Below are positions 61,191 to 64,000 of a DNA stretch of 64,000 nucleotides, one piece after another (within the stretch, counting starts at the first letter, position 1; each line of letters begins with the position of its first letter). The position numbers and the translations under genes are program-made. This DNA is from JANSWP01 sp041941305 (GTDB taxonomy: Bacteria; Bacteroidota; Bacteroidia; Chitinophagales; Saprospiraceae), in assembly GCA_041941305.1 (NCBI GenBank), contig JBGTQJ010000025.1, positions 1 through 64,000 on the forward strand, in the 5' to 3' direction. A model generated the notes under the pieces. It searched no databases. It was not told where the DNA came from and was given only the letters and a program-made list of their open reading frames with translations.

Positions 61191-62258
61191 ATGAAAAATA
61201 ACATCCTTTTCTTGTTCCTGGTCTTATTCATAATTCCAATAATCTCCTGTTCTAAAAAAAGGATTCAATCCTACGACTTTGGATTTGGGAATAAGGCGGT
61301 AAGTGTTTTCGAGACCTTGCCTGAAGAGGATTTAGTCAACTTCAATCTGAAAACTGATTTTAAAAACCTAATCCGTGGAAAGGCAAAACCAACCTATCAG
61401 CCTGCTATTTTGACCTATGAAGACCAATTTGGGAACCCTTTTGAATGGAAAATAAAGGTAAAGCCAAGGGGTAACATGCGTCGGGAAATCTGTTACTATC
61501 CACCGCTGAAAATCAAATTTCCCAAGAAAGCATTACAGGCAAGGGGAATGAAAGAAATCAAAACCATGAAAATCGCCCTGGGTTGTCAAGGCAGGGATAT
61601 CTATCAGCAATATATCCTGCGCGAATTTTTGGCTTACAAAATGTATCATCTCCTTACAGAACACAGCTTCAAAGTAAAATTGGCTAAAATTCGAATTGAA
61701 GATACTGAAGGTAAAATGAAACCCGTAAACAGTTTTGCCATATTGATAGAACACGAAAAAGAAATGGCAGAGCGATTGGATGGCAGGGTTGTAAAGCAGA
61801 AAATATTTGAAAAAAGGGATTTATCCGAGGCTGCTTTTGACCGTTTGTGTTTGTTTCAGTTTATGATTGGCAATACAGATTGGCACGTTAAAAATTTGCA
61901 TAATCTAAAATTGCTGGCGCTTAGGAGTGAAACCAAAACAGTCCCCGTTGCTTATGATTTTGATTATTCCGGCTTGGTCAATACGACCTATTCTGTTCCC
62001 AAGCCAGGTATCGATATCACCCATGTTACACATCGATATTACCAGGGTGTCTGTCGCGACAAAGAAGCAATGGAGCCTATTCTCCAATCATTCAGAGATA
62101 AAAAGGAAGCCATTCTCGAGCTTTGTGAAACTTTTCCTCATTTGGATAAAACCTCTCGAAAGCAGTTATTAAAATATATGGATTCCTTTTATAAAATCCT
62201 TGAAAACCCTCGCAAGACGAAGCGGCAGATTTTGAAGCATTGTGACCAGGATAGTTGA
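61191..62258 (+). CDS. lipoprotein with kinase-like (CotH/HipA-like) catalytic motifs
   Basis: Met at 61191 opens a lipoprotein signal (...IPIISC, Cys20); a longer frame begins at 61158. The 355-residue protein has VKPRGNMRREICYYPPLKIKF (a possible nucleotide-binding lobe, RGN and conserved basic residues) and GNTDWHVKN (227-235, Asp230/Asn235). AYDFDYSGLVN (Asp256, Asp258) follows. A [GN].[DTH]....N loop followed by D-x-D is the layout of atypical secreted kinases such as CotH. Enzymatic activity is inferred. It could act on secreted proteins such as the upstream Asp/Ser/Thr-rich one. Confidence 0.65.
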   Translation: MKNNILFLFLVLFIIPIISCSKKRIQSYDFGFGNKAVSVFETLPEEDLVNFNLKTDFKNLIRGKAKPTYQPAILTYEDQFGNPFEWKIKVKPRGNMRREICYYPPLKIKFPKKALQARGMKEIKTMKIALGCQGRDIYQQYILREFLAYKMYHLLTEHSFKVKLAKIRIEDTEGKMKPVNSFAILIEHEKEMAERLDGRVVKQKIFEKRDLSEAAFDRLCLFQFMIGNTDWHVKNLHNLKLLALRSETKTVPVAYDFDYSGLVNTTYSVPKPGIDITHVTHRYYQGVCRDKEAMEPILQSFRDKKEAILELCETFPHLDKTSRKQLLKYMDSFYKILENPRKTKRQILKHCDQDS

Positions 62259-62784
62259 GGAACTGACTACGTTGAAAATGAAAATTAAAAATTATTATTA
62301 GCACAATTTTCATTTCTAAACTTCGAAAAAGGTTATCTTTTGAACATTACTAAAAAATAAAAAGCTCGTTGCAAGCTCCAGATTGCCAGACGCATAAAGT
62401 TCAGGGCTCCTGCCCTGTTGTATAAAAAAGCATTGTTTACGCTAGGGCAGGAGCCCTGCACCACGTTTCGTATTGCAAGCTGGAGCTTGCAACGAGCCTA
62501 TTGGATTTTTTTGGTTATAAAAAGAGAGATAGAGCCTGGTTGTTAGAAGTAAAGTCAAAAATTAAAATAACCGACTGTAATTGGCGGAGTCTTTCGAAGA
62601 GGGTTCCGACCGTTCAAAGAGCGAATTGAAGGATGCCACAGCGTCCGCTTCGAGAGGGGCTTCTTGTTACTACGCATTTACTATGCTATTCGGGGTAATT
62701 TCCTCAAGATGAATTGCATGATCACCTATAAACTATTTGTCTTGTGAAAGATCAACTTTAATCACTCCTATTCAATTTAGGCGT
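62259..62784. other. 526-base intergenic region with nested hairpin
   Basis: Apart from the nested hairpin at 62364-62497, no gene or RNA family is recognised. The 3' part up to 62784 is presumably the promoter region of the inactive caspase. Confidence 0.5.
62364..62497. repeat. nested long hairpin
   Basis: GCTCGTTGCAAGCTCCAG (62364-62381) is perfectly inverted at 62480-62497. Inside, CAGGGCTCCTGCCCT (62402-62416) is perfectly inverted at 62444-62458. It does not encode protein. Confidence 0.8.
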
Positions 62785-64000
62785 ATGAGAACCTTCATTT
62801 TTATTGTTATTTTTTCCTTCGCTGCTATTCTCTTTTTTCAAAATAGCTTTTGGTCAAAAAGCAAAACACACGCTGTCGTCATAGGGATTTCCAACTATGA
62901 ATCTTCCAAAATGACTGCCTTGGCTTACCCCAAAAAAGATGCCTTCAGTTTTGCAGCCTGGCTAAAATCCAAAGCAGGAGGGCAATTGGAGAACGAGCAA
63001 ATTCAATTGCTGACCGACGAACAGGCAACAGCTGGGCAAATTTTGCAGGCACTCGACTGGCTATTGGAATCAAGTAAACAGGGAGATAACGCTATCATCT
63101 GGTTTTCGGGTTATGGAGCTAGTGTGCATGAAGATCATCCTCCCAAATATTTGATGCCTTACGATGTATCTCCTCCCGTTTATGCAGCCAGTATTTTTCC
63201 ATTTATTCAGTTTATTTCGATTTTATCTGAACGAGCGAGTAAGCAAGGGATTCGATTGCTTTTGATAACTGAAATTTATGAAGTAGGGAAACTAACAGGT
63301 TTACAGGTTTTTCCCACTCAAAAGTTGGTATCCAATCGTGTTTTGCAATCCAATGAATTTTTGTTGAGCCCCCAATCGGAAAATCGCCTGGCGACCGCAG
63401 CATTCAAAACAGAAAAAGAAAAAAGAAGTTTTAGTCATCATTTGGTAGAAGGGTTTATGGGCTTGGCCGATGCCAATATGGATCACGAAATTCATTTAGC
63501 TGAAATAAAAAACTGGTTGAAGGGAAAAGCGGCAATTGAAAACCTAACTGATGGCAAGTTGTATTTCAAAACAAATGAACCGGAAAGCGCCCTGGCTTTG
63601 GTTCATCCGGAGGTCTTGAAGCAACTCAAAAATCGAACTGATGATTTCTTGCCTGCCCTTGTTCAATTAGAAACCCATAGTTATGAAAAGAAACGATTGG
63701 AACAGGCGAGTCGCAAATCCAGGCAATTGTTCCAGGATTTTGTCATTGCTATCCAGTTAGGCAATTTGCTAACTCCAAATAGGCAATCTGCAGATTATTT
63801 TTATCAAAAATTGTTGCAAGACTCTTCTTTGAAAAAACTGCACAATTCTTTTCGCCGAAGGTTGGCAGCCGCCCTACAAGATGAAAGCCAACAGGCAATC
63901 AATGCCTACCTTAGAACAGATGCCCAGGAATTGTCCATTCGCTGGAAATACAATGACAACTACGCCAATTTTCCCAAATACCTCGCTCGCTCGGTTGAAT
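62785..64000 (+). CDS. catalytically dead caspase homologue (partial, runs off window)
   Basis: The frame from ATG 62785 stays open to the window end (405 codons). The signal-anchor start (MRTFIFIVIFSFAAILFF) and the caspase fold blocks are clear: HAVVIGISNYESSK, AGGQLENEQIQLLTDEQATAGQ and FSHHLVEGFMGLADANMD. Both catalytic residues are replaced: YFSGHGD becomes WFSGYGA (Tyr110) and TDACRSG becomes TEIYEVG (Tyr165). The shared middle domain follows (RRRLAAALQDESQQA). Probably a pseudo-protease with a regulatory or decoy role. The C-terminal region is outside the window. Confidence 0.85.
   Translation, partial: MRTFIFIVIFSFAAILFFQNSFWSKSKTHAVVIGISNYESSKMTALAYPKKDAFSFAAWLKSKAGGQLENEQIQLLTDEQATAGQILQALDWLLESSKQGDNAIIWFSGYGASVHEDHPPKYLMPYDVSPPVYAASIFPFIQFISILSERASKQGIRLLLITEIYEVGKLTGLQVFPTQKLVSNRVLQSNEFLLSPQSENRLATAAFKTEKEKRSFSHHLVEGFMGLADANMDHEIHLAEIKNWLKGKAAIENLTDGKLYFKTNEPESALALVHPEVLKQLKNRTDDFLPALVQLETHSYEKKRLEQASRKSRQLFQDFVIAIQLGNLLTPNRQSADYFYQKLLQDSSLKKLHNSFRRRLAAALQDESQQAINAYLRTDAQELSIRWKYNDNYANFPKYLARSVE

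Overview
The window reads as chromosome from a Bacteroidota bacterium, most likely of the Saprospiria type. Evidence: two SusC/SusD pairs with a hybrid two-component regulator, many short lipoproteins with a Cys lipobox, the Bacteroidota -7 promoter box (TAnnTTTG) next to start codons, and long Sec signal peptides ending in AQ or SQ. The taxonomic call is inference; no rRNA is present.

Layout. 1-4800: an IS630-type transposase end with a frameshift signal, small lipoproteins (two are paralogues), and a glutamate-cysteine-ligase-like protein fused to CBS domains. 4800-14800: mostly housekeeping genes: a membrane-anchored MutS-like ATPase, an MFS/pnuC/nadR operon for NAD precursor use, a TPR lipoprotein, ferritin, a DUF2007-like protein, a YhhN-family membrane protein, a PLP decarboxylase and a kptA remnant. 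15860-20360: a tRNA array, all on the + strand, with 19 full cloverleaves, two broken tRNAs and two long intergenic blocks that look like homologous structured RNAs of about 0.95 kb. The first has a complete tRNA-Leu embedded in it. 20380-27210 (minus strand): envelope proteins and an operon in which a secreted caspase/TPR protein precedes two secreted proteins with matching C-termini. 27700-51800: more caspase/TPR genes interleaved with two SusC/SusD operons and their hybrid regulator. 51900-62260: lipoproteins, tandem tail-fibre-like proteins, a predicted glycosidase-like protein, an M23 peptidase, an Asp-rich repeat protein and a kinase-like lipoprotein. 62785-64000: a caspase homologue that has lost both catalytic residues and runs off the window.

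Two systems deserve attention. First, the tRNA array with its pair of large structured RNAs, reminiscent of GOLLD/ROOL-type RNAs. Its tRNAs are unusual: all three leucine-anticodon tRNAs lack the long variable arm, and every cloverleaf is followed by an encoded C74 without C75-A76. Second, a family of six secreted caspase-like loci: four with the His/Cys dyad, one truncated just before the His, one dead. They share a conserved middle domain and adjoin glycan-uptake operons. The intergenic DNA is also unusually rich in long hairpins, many built from simple repeated words and several placed between tRNA genes.
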